Shown here: piece after piece, positions 10,744 to 19,744 of the stretch | Position numbering within the stretch: position 1 is the first letter of the stretch | Layout of the letters: each line of letters starts with the position of its first letter | DNA from: Azospirillum tabaci | GTDB taxonomy: Bacteria > Pseudomonadota > Alphaproteobacteria > Azospirillales > Azospirillaceae | DNA length: 64,000 nt | Direction: 5' to 3' | Assembly (NCBI RefSeq): GCF_014596085.1 | Contig: NZ_JACCJY010000004.1 | Span: 1-64,000, forward strand | Position numbers and translations under genes: made by a program | The notes under the pieces: generated by a model | Told to the model about the DNA's origin: nothing | The model's input: only the letters and a program-made list of their open reading frames with translations | Database searches by the model: none

Positions 10744-13428
10744 ATGACCGTTCGCAACCTCGACCGCCTGTTCAAACCCGCGTCCATCGCTTTGATCGGG
10801 GCGACCCGAAAGCCGAACACCATCGGCGCCGTGGTGGCCCGCAACCTGTTCAACGCCGGGTTCGACGGTCCGATCATGCCGGTGACCGGCGAACGCGCGG
10901 TCGAGGGGGTGCTGACCTACAAGACGGTGGACGAGCTGCCGATCACGCCGGATCTGGCGGTGATCTGCACCCCCGCCGCCACGGTGCCCGCCACCGTCGA
11001 CGCGCTGGGCAAGCGCGGGACCAAGGCGGCCATCGTCATCTCCAGCGGCTTTTCCAAGGAGCAGACCCAGACCCTGCGCGAGGCGGCGAAACCCCACCTG
11101 ATGCGCGTCCTGGGCCCCAACAGCCTGGGCATCATGGTGCCGGGACGCGGGCTGAACGCGAGCTTCGGCCATGTCACGCCGAAGAAGGGCGACGTGGCTC
11201 TGGTCGCGCAGTCGTCCATGGTGGTGACCTCGATCGCCGACTGGGCGACGGCGCGGGGGATCGGCTTCTCGCACCTGATCTCCATGGGCGACAAGGCGGA
11301 CGTCGATTTCGGCGACCTGCTGGACTATCTGGCCGGCGATGCCACCGTGCGCGCCATCCTGCTCTACATCGAGAGCATCAGCGACGCCCGGAAGTTCATG
11401 TCGGCGGCGCGCTCCGCCGCCCGCCAGAAGCCGGTGATCGTCATCAAGTCCGGCCGCACCGACGAGGCGCTGGAGGCCTCGACCTCCCACACCGGGGCTC
11501 TGGCGGTGTCCGACGCCGTCTATGACGCCGCCTTCCGCCGCGCCGGCATCCTGCGCGTCACCGGGCTGGACGAGCTGTTCGACGCGGTGGGCACGCTGGG
11601 CACCGGGGCGCCGATCACCGGCGACCGGCTGGCCATCCTGACCAACGGCGGCGGGATGGGCGTGATGGCGACCGACAGCCTGATCCTGTCCGGCGGGCGG
11701 CTGGCCCAGTTCGCGCCGGAGACGATGGACGCGCTGGAGAAGGCGCTGGGCGCCGGCAGCGCCCGCAACCCGCTGCGCATCGGCGGCGACGCCCCGCCCA
11801 AACGCTACGCCGACGCGCTGAACGCGCTGATGGCCGACCCCAACAACGACGCCGTGCTGGTGCTGAACTGCCCGACCGCGGTGACCGACGGGCTGGCCGC
11901 GGCGCAGGCGGTGGTCGACACCATGATCGCCAACAAGACGCGCAAGCACCCGGTGCTGACGAGCTGGCTGGGCGACAACACCGCGGCGGAGGCGCGCAAG
12001 CTGTTCGCCGCCAACCGCGTCCCCACCTACGACACGCCCAGCCACGCGGTGCGCGCCTTCCTGCATCTGGTGGAATACCGCCGGAACCAGGAGCTGCTGA
12101 TGGAGACGCCGCCGTCGGTGCCGGAGGACTTCCAGCCTGACGGCATCACGGTGCGCAAGATCATCTCGCGCGCCATCGCCGAGAAGCGCGACTGGCTGAG
12201 CGAGTATGAGGCCAAGCGCGTGCTCGCCGCCTACGGAGTCCCGGTGGTGGACACCCGCCGCGCCGACACGCCGGACGAGGCCGCCCACTGCGCCGAAATG
12301 ATCGGCGGGCCGCTGGCGCTGAAGATCCTGTCGCCGGACATCACCCACAAGTCGGACGTCGGCGGCGTCGCCCTGCACCTGACCGAGCCGGCGGAGGTCA
12401 AGGCCGAGGCCGAGGCCATGCTGGCCCGCGTGCGCGAGGCCGTTCCCGACGCCCGCATCGAGGGCTTCACCGTCCAGGAGATGGCGGTGCGCGCCGACGC
12501 CTACGAGCTGATCGTCGGCATGACCGAGAACGAGCTGTTCGGCCCCGTCCTGCTGTTCGGCGAGGGCGGCATCGGGGTGGAGGTGGTGGAGGACTATGCG
12601 CTGGCATTGCCGCCGCTGAACATGAAGCTGGCGACGGAGCTGATGGGCCGCACCCGCATCTGGCGCCAGTTGCAGGGCTACCGCTCGCGCGCCGCGGTCG
12701 ATCTGGAAGCGGTGGCGCTGACGCTGAACAAGATCTCGCAGCTCATCGTCGACTTTCCGGAAATCGCCGAGCTGGACGTCAACCCGCTGCTCGCCGACGC
12801 GGAGGGCGTGCTGGCGCTCGACGCCCGCATCAAAGTCGGCGTCCCGGCCCTGCCCGGCGCCAAGCGTCTGGCCATCCGCCCCTACCCCAAGGGGCTGGAG
12901 GACCGCATCACCATCAAGGACGGCCGCCAGTTCCTCGTCCGCCCCATCCTGCCGGAGGACGAACCGCTGGTGCACCACATGGTGGCCAATCAGACGCAGG
13001 AGGATCTGCGGCTGCGCTTCTTCGCGCCGCTGAAGCGGCTGTCGCACCAGGCCGCCGCCCGCCTGACCCAGATCGACTATGACCGCGAGATGGGTCTGGT
13101 CGCCGTCGGGCCGGACCCGGAGACCGGCGACACCATCATGTACGGCGTGGTGCGCATCACCGCCGACCCCGACAACCTGCGCGCCGAATACGCCGTGATG
13201 GTGCGGTCGGACATGAAGGGCCAAGGGCTGGGCTACCAGCTGATGAACAAGATCCTGGACTACGCCCGCTCCCGTGGGATCAAGGAGGTCTACGGCGAGG
13301 TCCTGCGCGAGAACACCAACATGCTGGGCATGTGCCGCGCCCTGGGCTTCATCCGCAAGGAGAACCTGGACGAGCCCGGCGTGGTGGAGGTGCGGATCGA
13401 GCTGGGCGGCGGGCTGGCTGCGGAGTAA
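10744..13428 (+). CDS. Acyl-CoA synthetase (NDP-forming)-like / GNAT protein acetyltransferase, Pat family
   Basis: 894 aa fusion. Residues 1-130 form a CoA-binding Rossmann domain (SIALIGATRKPNTIGAVVARN), residues 130-460 the succinyl-CoA-synthetase-like domains, and residues about 480-700 an ATP-grasp domain (GGPLALKILSPDITHKSDVGG). The last 160 residues are a GNAT domain with the acetyl-CoA loop VRSDMKGQGLGYQLM. This is the Pat/PatZ protein-lysine acetyltransferase architecture, which in known members acetylates acetyl-CoA synthetase. Whether the synthetase half is active cannot be told here; in the studied Pat proteins it is not. It stands alone and is divergent from ldh. Confidence 0.93.
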   Translation: MTVRNLDRLFKPASIALIGATRKPNTIGAVVARNLFNAGFDGPIMPVTGERAVEGVLTYKTVDELPITPDLAVICTPAATVPATVDALGKRGTKAAIVISSGFSKEQTQTLREAAKPHLMRVLGPNSLGIMVPGRGLNASFGHVTPKKGDVALVAQSSMVVTSIADWATARGIGFSHLISMGDKADVDFGDLLDYLAGDATVRAILLYIESISDARKFMSAARSAARQKPVIVIKSGRTDEALEASTSHTGALAVSDAVYDAAFRRAGILRVTGLDELFDAVGTLGTGAPITGDRLAILTNGGGMGVMATDSLILSGGRLAQFAPETMDALEKALGAGSARNPLRIGGDAPPKRYADALNALMADPNNDAVLVLNCPTAVTDGLAAAQAVVDTMIANKTRKHPVLTSWLGDNTAAEARKLFAANRVPTYDTPSHAVRAFLHLVEYRRNQELLMETPPSVPEDFQPDGITVRKIISRAIAEKRDWLSEYEAKRVLAAYGVPVVDTRRADTPDEAAHCAEMIGGPLALKILSPDITHKSDVGGVALHLTEPAEVKAEAEAMLARVREAVPDARIEGFTVQEMAVRADAYELIVGMTENELFGPVLLFGEGGIGVEVVEDYALALPPLNMKLATELMGRTRIWRQLQGYRSRAAVDLEAVALTLNKISQLIVDFPEIAELDVNPLLADAEGVLALDARIKVGVPALPGAKRLAIRPYPKGLEDRITIKDGRQFLVRPILPEDEPLVHHMVANQTQEDLRLRFFAPLKRLSHQAAARLTQIDYDREMGLVAVGPDPETGDTIMYGVVRITADPDNLRAEYAVMVRSDMKGQGLGYQLMNKILDYARSRGIKEVYGEVLRENTNMLGMCRALGFIRKENLDEPGVVEVRIELGGGLAAE

Positions 13429-13445
13429 CCGCGGCTCCCCCTTGG

Positions 13446-13723
13446 ATGGCGCCCCCGTCCGACGCGCACACACTTCTCGCGGCCAACATGGTCGTCGAGT
13501 TCGGGAAACGTCTCCGCCGGCCCTGCCGGGCGCGGGTCGAGGCCGGCATCCGCCTGCCCGATCGTGACGATGCCTGGTTCCAGGTCGATGTTGCCGTTCC
13601 GGGTGGACCAACGTCGAGCAAGCCGGGAACGATGGCCGCGACGTCATCGGAGGCGGAACGCTGCGCTTCCCCTCGGTCGGGATCGAGATTCCCGTGGCCG
13701 TGCTGTATGAGGGCGTCCTGTAG
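13446..13723 (+). pseudogene. Remnant of an Uma2-family (DUF820) endonuclease gene
   Basis: Two pieces in different frames resemble one Uma2 protein. Frame one, from 13446, reads MAPPSDAHTLLAANMVVEFG, then RPCRARVEAGIRLPDRDDAW and FQVDVAVP. A second frame ending at the TAG 13721-13723 reads DVIGGGTLRFPSVGIEIPV then AVLYEGVL, which matches the C-terminal end of the family as I know it. The N-terminal third, and the core between VAVP and DVIGG that should hold the catalytic Asp/Glu and Lys residues, are gone. So this is a truncated, internally deleted and frameshifted relic. It fills the only gap between the Pat-type gene and the hydroxyacid dehydrogenase. Confidence 0.65.
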
Positions 13724-13744
13724 ACGCCCTCTCCGCACACAGCG

Positions 13745-14734
13745 TTACAGCAGCGTTTCCAGGACGCGGTCGGGCGGGGCGTGGCCGTCCGCGAAGGTCT
13801 TGATGTTGATGATGACCTTCTCGCCCATGTCGATCCGGCCCTCGATGGTGGCGGAGCCCATGTGCGGCAGCAGGACCACGTTGTCGAGCCGCAGCAGCTT
13901 GGGGTTCACCGCCGGCTCATGCTCGAACACGTCCAGGCCGGCACCGGCGATCTCGCCCTTCGACAGCATCCGGGTCAGCGCCGTCTCGTCGATCACCTCG
14001 CCGCGCGAGGTGTTGACGATGAAGCAATGCGGGCGCAGCAGCTTCAGCCGCCGCTCCGACAGCAGATGGTAGGTGGCCGGGGTGTGCGGGCAGTTGATGG
14101 ACACCACGTCCATGCGCGCCAGCATCTGGTCCAGGCTCTCCCAATAGGTCGCCTCAAGCTCCTGCTCGACGTCCGGATAGACGCGGCGGCGGTTGTGGTA
14201 ATGGATCGACATGCCGAAGGCCCGCGCCCGTCGCGCCAGCGCCTGCCCGATGCGGCCCATGCCGAGGATGCCCAGCCGCTTGCCCTGGATGCGGTGGCCG
14301 AGCATTGTCGTCGGCCCCCAGCCCTTCCACTGGCCGGAGCGGACCAGCCGCTCGCCTTCCGCCACCCGGCGGCCGACCGCCAGAAGCAGGGCCATCGTCA
14401 TGTCCGCCGTGTCTTCGGTCAGGACGCCCGGCGTGTTGGTGACGCTGATGCCGCGTTCCCGCGCCGCCTTCAGGTCGATGTGGTCCACGCCGGTCCCGAA
14501 GGAGGCGATGAGGCGGAGCTGCGGCCCGGCCTTCTCGATCACCTCGCGGTCGATCCGGTCGGTGACGGTGGGGACCATCACATCGGCCGCCTGCGCCACC
14601 TCGATGAGTTGCGCGTGGGTCAAGGGTTCGTCGTCGGAGTTCAGCCGGGCGTCGAACAGCTCCATCATCCGCGTCTCGATGACGTCGGGCAATTTCCGGG
14701 TGACGACGACGAGCGGCTTCTTCTTTTCGGTCAT
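13745..14734 (-). CDS. D-2-hydroxyacid dehydrogenase (glyoxylate/hydroxypyruvate reductase type)
   Basis: 329 aa NAD(P)-dependent D-isomer dehydrogenase. The nucleotide loop GILGMGRIG is at 155-163; the following NRRR (181-184) suggests preference for NADPH. The catalytic Arg244 (NTSRGEVIDE), Glu273 (FEHEPAVNP) and His291 (LLPHMGSAT) are all present. The sequence TEDTADMTMALLLAVGRR is typical of glyoxylate reductase/D-glycerate dehydrogenase. GGGGAGG lies 10 bases before the ATG. It is divergent from an exported SH3 protein. Confidence 0.92.
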   Translation of the reverse strand: MTEKKKPLVVVTRKLPDVIETRMMELFDARLNSDDEPLTHAQLIEVAQAADVMVPTVTDRIDREVIEKAGPQLRLIASFGTGVDHIDLKAARERGISVTNTPGVLTEDTADMTMALLLAVGRRVAEGERLVRSGQWKGWGPTTMLGHRIQGKRLGILGMGRIGQALARRARAFGMSIHYHNRRRVYPDVEQELEATYWESLDQMLARMDVVSINCPHTPATYHLLSERRLKLLRPHCFIVNTSRGEVIDETALTRMLSKGEIAGAGLDVFEHEPAVNPKLLRLDNVVLLPHMGSATIEGRIDMGEKVIINIKTFADGHAPPDRVLETLL

Positions 14735-14890
14735 TGGACGGTGCCTCCCCCATTCCGGGCCGACGCTTGTCCTATCAAGCGGCTGGGAAGCTGTCCAGAT
14801 GGCAGTGACGATTCGGCGCGGCGGTCAGCCTCATGAACAGACCCGCCATGTGACAAGAACCGACGCCGTGCGCCCGCCCGCGCCTAGCGC

Positions 14891-14920
14891 TTGCCCCCGG
14901 CGGCTACCCCTAATTATAGT
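14891..14920 (+). promoter_or_regulatory. Candidate sigma-70 promoter of the SH3-domain gene
   Basis: TTGCCC (14891-14896), 18-bp spacer, TATAGT (14915-14920). The predicted start near 14927 leaves about 38 bases before the GTG at 14965. This is the only AT-rich patch in the divergent region. Confidence 0.45.
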
Positions 14921-14964
14921 GCCTCCGACTTAAATCCATCCGATCTCACAGCACGGGGCTGCCG

Positions 14965-15519
14965 GTGTTGCCGTTGCCGACGACGTCTGCCATCCGCCGC
15001 GCTCTCGCCGTTCTGGCGCTGGCCGTCGCAGCCTTGGCGCCGGTCACGCCGTCCACCGCCGACGCCTCGGAAGGCGGGCGGCGCGAGAAGGACCCGACCC
15101 ACGCGTCGGGCCTGCCGATCCCCCGTTTCGTGTCGCTGCGCTCGGGCGAGGTGAACGCGCGCACCGGCCCCAACGTGCGCTACCCCATCGAATGGGTGTT
15201 CACCCGCAAGGAAATGCCGGTGGAGATCACCCAGGAATTCGACACTTGGCGCCGCATCCGCGACTGGGAAGGCAGCGAGGGCTGGGTGCACCAGAGCATG
15301 CTGTCGGGCAAACGCAGCGTCGTCATCACCGGCGACATCCGCACCGTCCGCAAGGAACCCCACAGTGACGCCGCCGTCGTGGCCCGCGCCCAGCCGGGCG
15401 TGATCGGCTGGCTGCGCAAGTGCAAGGGCGAGTGGTGCGAGGTGGACCTGAAGGGCTATCGCGGCTGGATGACCCGCGGGGAGTTCTGGGGCGCCTACAA
15501 GGACGAGACGTTCGAATAA
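14965..15519 (+). CDS. Exported SH3-domain protein
   Basis: 184 aa starting at GTG. Residues about 10-35 form a signal peptide ([24 protein letters not shown]). The mature part contains two bacterial SH3 repeats: [20 protein letters not shown] is the classic start of the first, and the second runs from about [18 protein letters not shown] to the end. Such proteins act in the periplasm, usually near peptidoglycan; no enzyme domain is fused to it. I have seen this gene paired divergently with a D-2-hydroxyacid dehydrogenase in other alphaproteobacteria. The exact start is uncertain because the 5' end lacks a strong ribosome site. Confidence 0.82.
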   Translation: MLPLPTTSAIRRALAVLALAVAALAPVTPSTADASEGGRREKDPTHASGLPIPRFVSLRSGEVNARTGPNVRYPIEWVFTRKEMPVEITQEFDTWRRIRDWEGSEGWVHQSMLSGKRSVVITGDIRTVRKEPHSDAAVVARAQPGVIGWLRKCKGEWCEVDLKGYRGWMTRGEFWGAYKDETFE

Positions 15520-15539
15520 CGGGCGGGCAACAGCGCCCT

Positions 15540-16133
15540 TTACCCGAAATCCCCCGCAAGCTCCGCCCGCACCGCCTCCGGCATCACCGCCATGTGGCCG
15601 TACCGGGGATGGCCGATGCCGAGGATCACCTCCGTCCCGGGAGTGCGGAAGGCGGCGATCTGCTCCGGCGTGAAGTCGAAATGCACGAAATGGACGGCGG
15701 ACGCCTTGCCAGCCTCGTTCGTGCGTTCCACGTCCTCCTCCGGACGGGCCGCGACCGTGTGGCCGGCGAAGCGCAGCGTCACCGTCCGCTCCACCCCGCC
15801 CAGCCGGCCAAGCTCGGCGGCGCGCCGCACCGGGTCGGCGATCTCGAACATCACCGTGGCGACCAGTTCCTCCCCCTTGGGGATCAGGCCGTTGTAGGCG
15901 CGAAGCTCGCCGTCGATCTGCGCCTCGCCGCCCCGCTCGATGAAGAGCATCTCGTGGACCTGCTGCCACATCGTCTCGTAATTCTCGAAATGGACGAGGG
16001 CGTAGGGGCCGACCGCGACGCGGCGTTTCCTCTTCACGGCGACCAGCGCGCTGCGGCGGGCGGCGCGTTCAAGGGCGTAGCGGTCCAGGGGGAGGATGTC
16101 GGCGCGGGTGATCTCGGTCCGGCGCACCGTCAT
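15540..16133 (-). CDS. DUF3501 family protein
   Basis: 197 aa with the family's N-terminal pattern [20 protein letters not shown] and the conserved core [37 protein letters not shown] lies near the C-terminus. There is no signal peptide or membrane segment. The function is unknown. Its ATG overlaps the rubrerythrin stop (ATGA), so the two are translationally coupled; DUF3501 is commonly found with rubrerythrin and a Fe-S oxidoreductase, which points to peroxide or iron stress. Confidence 0.9.
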   Translation of the reverse strand: MTVRRTEITRADILPLDRYALERAARRSALVAVKRKRRVAVGPYALVHFENYETMWQQVHEMLFIERGGEAQIDGELRAYNGLIPKGEELVATVMFEIADPVRRAAELGRLGGVERTVTLRFAGHTVAARPEEDVERTNEAGKASAVHFVHFDFTPEQIAAFRTPGTEVILGIGHPRYGHMAVMPEAVRAELAGDFG

Positions 16134-16549
16134 GACGACAGCTGGTCCAGCATCCTCTGGAACCGCCCGGCGTGGCTCCGCTCGGCCTTGGCCAGCGTTT
16201 CGAACCAGTCCGCGACCTCCTCGAAGCCTTCCTCGCGGGCGGTGCGGGCCATGCCCGGGTACATGTCCGTGTATTCGTGGGTCTCGCCGGCGATGGCGGC
16301 CTTCAGGTTGCTCACCGTGTCGCCGATGGGCAGGCCGGTGATCGGATCGCCGGCCTCCTCCAGAAACTCCAGATGGCCGTGGGCGTGGCCGGTTTCGCCC
16401 TCCGCGGTGGAACGGAAGACCGCGGCGACCTCGTTGTGACCCTCCACGTCGGCCTTCTGGGCAAAATACAGGTAACGGCGGTTGGCCTGGCTCTCACCCG
16501 CGAAGGCCGCCTTGAGGTTCTGCTCGGTCTTCGTGCCCTTCAGCGACAT
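16130..16549 (-). CDS. Rubrerythrin-family di-iron protein
   Basis: 139 aa, a ferritin-like four-helix bundle of the short rubrerythrin type without the C-terminal rubredoxin domain (no CxxC is present). Iron ligands are visible in [20 protein letters not shown] (first E) and in [27 protein letters not shown] and [13 protein letters not shown] in the second half supply further E and H ligands. Family members reduce peroxide in the cytoplasm. It is coupled to DUF3501 downstream, with an Irr-type regulator upstream on the same strand. Confidence 0.92.
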   Translation of the reverse strand: MSLKGTKTEQNLKAAFAGESQANRRYLYFAQKADVEGHNEVAAVFRSTAEGETGHAHGHLEFLEEAGDPITGLPIGDTVSNLKAAIAGETHEYTDMYPGMARTAREEGFEEVADWFETLAKAERSHAGRFQRMLDQLSS

Positions 16550-16732
16550 GGCGGCGTTCTCCAGACGGGGTTCTGTCCGGCCCGGCCGCGCGCGGGCGTG
16601 GGGCCTCCGGCGGCCGAGCCTCGGCTACGGCTTATGCCATTGCTCCCAAAACGCGTCAATGTTCCGGAAATTCTCCGAAGACCCGGTTGGGAGACGGATT
16701 TTTTCCAGCAGCAGCCGTCGGCCGCATGGCCC

Positions 16733-17167
16733 TCAGCGGTCGTCGCCGCCCTGGTCCGCGCTCAGCCGGACGATCACGTCCACCCGCGCGATGCGCGTGC
16801 CCGGCGGGGCCGGCGGCAGATGCTGCACCACCACGTCGTCACCGGGGATGTCCTCCAGCCGGCCCGTTCCTTCCAGGAAGAAATGGTGATGGTCGCTGAT
16901 GTTGGTGTCGAAGTAGGACTTGCCCGCCTCCACCACCACCTCGCGCAGCAGGCCGGCGGCGGTGAACTGGTTCAGCGTGTTGTAGACCGTGGCCAGCGAC
17001 ACCCGCAGGTCCGCCCCCATCGCCTCAGTGTGGAGTTGCTCGGCGGTGACGTGGCGGTGTTCCCCTTCGAACAGCAGGCGGGCCAGCCCCAGACGCTGGC
17101 GCGTCGGGCGGAAACCTGCCGTCTGCAGGCGGTCGAGGGCGCGCTTGAAGGGTCGGGTGCCAGTCAT
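16733..17167 (-). CDS. irr: Irr-type iron response regulator (Fur family)
   Basis: 144 aa Fur-superfamily regulator. The winged helix holds GFRPTRQRLGLARLLF (18-33), and RVSLATVYNTLNQFTAAGLL (55-74) is the recognition region. The motif SDHHHFFLEG (91-100) with three consecutive His, followed by LEDIP, is the Irr hallmark that binds haem/iron; the Cys-pair zinc site of Fur is absent. In alphaproteobacteria Irr represses or activates iron and haem genes under iron limitation. It lies 183 bp upstream of rubrerythrin, a plausible target. The frame is open further upstream, but MTGTRPFKRAL fits the family's length. Confidence 0.88.
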   Translation of the reverse strand: MTGTRPFKRALDRLQTAGFRPTRQRLGLARLLFEGEHRHVTAEQLHTEAMGADLRVSLATVYNTLNQFTAAGLLREVVVEAGKSYFDTNISDHHHFFLEGTGRLEDIPGDDVVVQHLPPAPPGTRIARVDVIVRLSADQGGDDR

Positions 17168-17303
17168 CGTCGTCTGTTCGCCGTGGTTCAGGTCACAAAG
17201 TCGAAACGCGAAACGGACCGCGGCGATCCGCCGCAGCCCGCTCACTTTAGAACGATTTCAGGTCAGGGGGCAAGCGCCCCCCGCAAACCCGCGGCCGCCG
17301 GCG

Positions 17304-18719
17304 TCAGTAGCCGGTGGCGATCCGCTCGACCAGCTGCTTCACGGTCGGGATGAACCCGTCCTTGTAGTAGGGGTCCGACGCGAAGCGGAAGGCGTTGTGA
17401 CCGGCGAACATGAGCTGATTTTCGCAGTCGTCGGTGTGGCTGACCGCCTGGAGGGTCTTCTGGATGCAGTAGGAGCGCGGATCGGCGCGCTTGCCGTTCG
17501 TGCCTTCCTCGTTCTGCGCCCAATTGGAGAAGTTGCAGGCCGACAGGCAGCCCATGCAGTCCACCTGGTCGCGATGGATGCGCTCCGCCTGCTCCGGCGT
17601 GACGAAGATCACCGTGCTGTCCGGCGTCTTCAGGCCGCTGGTGAAGCCCTGGGACAGCCAGCCCTCGGCGCGGGCCTTGTCCGTCTCGGTCACATAGACC
17701 GGACGGCCACGCGGCCCCAGCGGCAGTTCGGCGGAATGCTCGCCCACGGGCTTGGGCAGATAGGCCACTTGACGCTCCGACCGGGCCATCAGGTCCATCA
17801 GGAACGGGTTCTTGACGGCGGAGGAATAGAAGCCCGTCGGCGAGAAGCGGTTCAGGAAGACGTCGCCTTCTTTCAGCGTCAGCAGACGCTGCTTCCAGGC
17901 GTTGGAGATCGGGCTCTCCTGGGTCAGCAGCGGGCGCGTGCCGAACTGGAAGGCCACCGGGCCGAGGTCGGGGTTGTCGATCCAGTCTTCCCAGTCCGAC
18001 AGCCACCAGACGCCGCCCGCCATGACGATGGGGGTGTCGTTCAGGCCGAAGCTGTTCAGCATCTGGCGCAGCGCCAGGACGCGGGGGAACGGATCCTCCG
18101 GCTTCAGCGGGTCCTCGGAGTTGGACAGACCGTTGTGGCCGCCGGCCAGCCACGGATCCTCGTAGACCACGCCGCCCAGGTTCTCGCGGAATTTGTGGTA
18201 GGCGCGCAGCCACAGGGCGCGGAAGGCGCGGGCCGAGGACACGATGGGGTAGTAGTGCACGCCGTAGCGCACCGCGATCTCCGCCACGCGGTAGGGCATG
18301 CCGGCGCCGCAGGTGACGCCGTGGATCATGCCCTGCGAGCCTTCCAGCACGCCGTGCAGGATGTGTTCGGCGCCGCCCATCTCCCACAGGACGTTCATGT
18401 GGATGCGGCCCTGGCCGTTCGACGTCTCGTGCGCGATGCGCGCCTGCGCGATGCCGCCCTGGATGCCGAACTTGATCAGCTCGTCATGACGTTCGCGGCG
18501 GGTTTTGCCGTGATAGACCTGCGGCAGGAGATTCCCGTTCTCGTCGTAGCTGTCGGCGTTCACGCCCGAGAATGTGCCGATCCCCCCGGCCGCCGCCCAG
18601 GCGCCCGAGCTTTCCCCGTTGGAGACGGCAATTCCCTTGCCACCCTCGACGAGCGGCAGAACCTCCCGGCCAGACATCAGCAACGGCTTAAGCGCCTTCA
18701 ACGAAACCTCCAAGACCAT
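17304..18719 (-). CDS. Nitronate monooxygenase-like flavin oxidoreductase with C-terminal Cys cluster
   Basis: 471 aa. The N-terminal and central parts form a TIM-barrel flavoprotein of the 2-nitropropane dioxygenase/NPD family: GAWAAAGGIGTFSG near 40, GVTCGAGMPYRV, YPIVSSARAFRAL, and TPIVMAGGVWWLSD as the FMN-phosphate region. It is about 100 residues longer than usual. The extra C-terminal part holds Cys388, Cys391 and Cys395 (DCMGCLSACNF), Cys418 and Cys432, compatible with an iron-sulfur or zinc site. The start MVLEVSLKALKPLLMSGREV was chosen because the 31 upstream codons look non-coding. Substrate unknown; it stands alone. Confidence 0.78.
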   Translation of the reverse strand: MVLEVSLKALKPLLMSGREVLPLVEGGKGIAVSNGESSGAWAAAGGIGTFSGVNADSYDENGNLLPQVYHGKTRRERHDELIKFGIQGGIAQARIAHETSNGQGRIHMNVLWEMGGAEHILHGVLEGSQGMIHGVTCGAGMPYRVAEIAVRYGVHYYPIVSSARAFRALWLRAYHKFRENLGGVVYEDPWLAGGHNGLSNSEDPLKPEDPFPRVLALRQMLNSFGLNDTPIVMAGGVWWLSDWEDWIDNPDLGPVAFQFGTRPLLTQESPISNAWKQRLLTLKEGDVFLNRFSPTGFYSSAVKNPFLMDLMARSERQVAYLPKPVGEHSAELPLGPRGRPVYVTETDKARAEGWLSQGFTSGLKTPDSTVIFVTPEQAERIHRDQVDCMGCLSACNFSNWAQNEEGTNGKRADPRSYCIQKTLQAVSHTDDCENQLMFAGHNAFRFASDPYYKDGFIPTVKQLVERIATGY

Positions 18720-18929
18720 GAGAGCGCCCGCGCGTGGGCGCCCGGACAGCGCGACCCGAAAGACGACGAAAAACTCCGCCGGGAGTCCTGCCCCCGACGG
18801 CCCGGCCGCCATGAGCGATCTATATATGAGGAAATTTCCGTGCGGACGAGCGGATTCGCGGTGTTAGAAAAAAATCTGTCACGGCGACTTTTCCCCAAAC
18901 GTCAACCGACGGTCCCAAGGGCAACCGCT

Positions 18930-19679
18930 TTACGGGAGCGTCTGTTTGGCCAGCTCGGCCGCCAGTCGGCCCGGCGCGTCGGTGAAGACGCCGGCCACGC
19001 CCCAGCCGAACAGCGTGCGCGCCCGCGCCGCCTCGTTGACCGTGTAGGCCAGCACCGGGCGCCCGGTGGCGCGGTAGGCGGCGACGCTCTCCGCCGTCTG
19101 GCGGTTCTGGTGGACGTTCAGCGTGGCCGCGCCGATGCGGTCGGCGATGGCCGCCCAGTCGGCGGGCGGGTCCCACAGCAGGTAGCCGCGCGGGATGTCC
19201 GGCGCCAGATCGCGCGCCACCTCCAGGCAGGGCACCTCGAAGCTGGACACCAGCAGGGGCAGGCCGCCGGGCCACAGCCGCTTCAGCAGATCCAGCGCGG
19301 CTTCCGCCGTCGGCACCTCCTGGCCGGGATAGGGTTTGATCTCCAGATTCAGCCCAAGGCCCAACTTGCGGATCAAGCCCAGCGCCTCCTCCAGGGTCGG
19401 CACCGTTTCGCCGGCGAAACGGGCGTCGAACCAGGAGCCGGCGTCCAACGCCTTCAGCTCCGCCAGGGTCAGGTCCGGCACCGGACCGGCGCCGCTGGTG
19501 GTGCGTTCCAGCGTGTCGTCGTGGATCAGCACCGGCACGCGGTCGCGGGTGAGCATCACGTCCACCTCGACCCAGGCGGCGCCTTGGCGGGCGGCTTCGC
19601 GCAGGCTGGCGAGCGTGTTTTCCGGCGCGCTTTCCTTGGCGCCGCGGTGGCCGATCAGGCGGGGAAGAGTCGACAGCAT
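18930..19679 (-). CDS. ugpQ: Glycerophosphodiester phosphodiesterase
   Basis: 249 aa cytoplasmic GDPD, hydrolysing deacylated phospholipids to glycerol-3-phosphate and an alcohol. IGHRGAKESAPENTLASL (9-26) carries the first catalytic His and Glu; VEVDVMLTRDRVPVLIHDD follows with the metal ligands and second His; LNLEIKP is the third block and AYTVNEAARARTLFGWGVAG the C-terminal block. There is no signal peptide, as in UgpQ. AGGA lies just before the ATG. It is divergent from the KamA-family gene. Confidence 0.92.
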   Translation of the reverse strand: MLSTLPRLIGHRGAKESAPENTLASLREAARQGAAWVEVDVMLTRDRVPVLIHDDTLERTTSGAGPVPDLTLAELKALDAGSWFDARFAGETVPTLEEALGLIRKLGLGLNLEIKPYPGQEVPTAEAALDLLKRLWPGGLPLLVSSFEVPCLEVARDLAPDIPRGYLLWDPPADWAAIADRIGAATLNVHQNRQTAESVAAYRATGRPVLAYTVNEAARARTLFGWGVAGVFTDAPGRLAAELAKQTLP

Positions 19680-19744
19680 GGGTCCTGCGGGAGTAAGAGC
19701 GGGCCTCTCATACTAGGCGCAAAGCGGTGGATCGGGAACGAGCG

